This document shows positions 6,316-6,721 of a stretch of DNA of 6,721 nucleotides, piece by piece. Below the pieces are notes generated by a model. It was not told where the DNA came from. It worked only from the letters and a program-made list of their open reading frames with translations, and made no database searches. A program made the position numbers and the translations under genes. Every line of letters starts with the position of its first letter. The stretch's first letter is position 1. Location: NCBI GenBank assembly GCA_023254985.1, contig JALRJT010000154.1, positions 1-6,721 of the forward strand, written 5' to 3'. Source of the DNA: Ilumatobacteraceae bacterium. GTDB lineage: Bacteria > Actinomycetota > Acidimicrobiia > Acidimicrobiales > Ilumatobacteraceae.

Positions 6316-6364
6316 TGCGCGAGCGAGATCGAACCCGACTGGTCGATCGAACGAGCCCTTCGCG

Positions 6365-6454
6365 CCGACACCGATCGACGACGCGATTCGCGCCGAACTC
6401 GCCGACTACGTCGCTCGACGCAAGACCGAGATCGGCACAGCGGAGATCGCCTGA
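6365..6454 (+). pseudogene. 3' remnant of an MttB-family (trimethylamine methyltransferase) gene
   Basis: In this frame the last 30 codons read PTPIDDAIRAELADYVARRK and then TEIGTAEIA before a TGA stop at 6452-6454. From memory this resembles the very C-terminus of MttB-family methyltransferases, which end with a PPxD-x-AI-x-xxL-x-xYVARRK helix. Nothing upstream in any plus-strand frame resembles the family's conserved body; that DNA is antisense to the PafB fragment. The identification rests on a short segment, so the family name is tentative. The independent sign of a junction is that PafB similarity ends at the same place. An alternative is that this is a chance open frame. Confidence 0.4.
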
Positions 6455-6578
6455 TCGTTCCGACGGGTCGGCCCGGCGCAGTCTCACCTCGGGGCCGATA
6501 ACGTGGAGAGGCTGTCTTCCTGACAGACCTGCGCGGTCCGATACCGCCCGGGTACCTCGATTCGCCGCGAAAAATTCC
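6455..6578 (+). promoter_or_regulatory. Leader region of the gene starting at 6579
   Basis: These 124 bases lie between the MttB-like stop and the next start. A TAACGT hexamer (6499-6504) fits the loose TANNNT -10 pattern, without a clear -35. A 5-bp inverted repeat, CTGTC and GACAG with a 5-base loop (6512-6526), follows. The start codon is preceded by an A-rich GCGAAAAATTCC rather than a purine ribosome binding site. A promoter is expected here, but its exact position is not supported. Confidence 0.3.
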
Positions 6579-6721
6579 ATGACCGATACCAGCGCCCCCG
6601 AATTCGGAACCTTCGATTCCGAGGGCAACTACATCCCCCGCCAGATCATCGACGCCGACCTCGGTGGCGTCGACATCGAAGAGGCCTACACCTCCACCAT
6701 GGTCCTCGTCGAGGACGGACA
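6579..6721 (+). CDS. rpsA: Probable ribosomal protein S1, N-terminus, cut by window edge
   Basis: Forty-seven full codons are visible. The acidic N-terminus, with FGTFDSEGNYIPRQII at 9-24 and then DIEEAYTSTMVLVEDG at 32-47, resembles the segment that precedes the first S1 RNA-binding domain in actinobacterial S1 proteins, where an AAID/ETMVxxEDG-type helix leads into the barrel. The barrel itself lies beyond the window, so this is an inference. Codon use supports a highly expressed gene: 34 of 47 codons end in C, much more uniform than in the neighbouring genes. No Shine-Dalgarno sequence is seen, which would also suit S1, whose own messenger often lacks one. S1 binds mRNA on the 30S subunit to promote initiation. 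Alternatives are another abundant acidic-start protein. Confidence 0.5.
   Translation, partial: MTDTSAPEFGTFDSEGNYIPRQIIDADLGGVDIEEAYTSTMVLVEDG

Noticed and set aside
6134..6454. A single plus-strand gene running from 6134 to the stop at 6454.
   Set aside because: The first two thirds are antisense to the PafB fragment and low in complexity. Only the last 30 codons look like a real protein end.
1..6721. CRISPR arrays, tRNAs, insertion sequences, toxin-antitoxin or phage genes.
   Set aside because: No spaced direct repeats, cloverleaf, transposase motifs or terminal inverted repeats were recognised on either strand.

Overview
The window is GC-rich, densely packed bacterial DNA, most likely from an actinobacterium. 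Three things point there. The pair of single-unit TrkA proteins, the divergent permease and the small OB-fold gene repeat the layout known from Mycobacterium tuberculosis (Rv2690c, ceoB, ceoC, Rv2694c). A PafB/PafC-type WYL regulator pair is present. GTG starts are frequent. The 5' end of what may be rpsA resembles non-mycobacterial forms, so a deep lineage such as Acidimicrobiia is possible; this is inference only.

Layout. Bases 1-219 (minus) hold the N-terminus of a dihydrolipoamide dehydrogenase, cut by the window edge and apparently starting at ACG. Upstream of it on the same strand is a small membrane-anchored protein (265-690). A divergent gap leads to a small OB-fold protein (806-1171, plus), which ends 4 bp from the end of a two-gene TrkA operon read from the other strand (2509 down to 1176). 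A 74-bp divergent promoter region separates this operon from a 625-residue APC-type permease that closely resembles the KimA potassium importer (2584-4461, plus). A DEDDh exonuclease follows (4505-5077, plus) and ends 3 bp from pafC (6031-5081, minus).

The right end is disturbed. pafC overlaps by 4 bp an upstream gene that keeps only the C-terminal part of a PafB-like protein. Around 6355-6405 PafB similarity stops, and on the plus strand the last 30 or so codons of a different gene, resembling the tail of the trimethylamine methyltransferase MttB family, run to a stop at 6454. A new plus-strand gene with highly biased codons, probably ribosomal protein S1, begins at 6579 and runs off the window.

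How the genes work together. The centre is a potassium-homeostasis module: two cytosolic nucleotide-sensing RCK proteins translated in tandem, divergent from a KimA-like potassium permease, with no TrkH/KtrB channel gene in view. The pafC region belongs to the actinobacterial DNA-damage regulator family, but its partner is broken, so its regulatory state here is uncertain. I see no CRISPR array, tRNA, rRNA, insertion sequence or phage gene.
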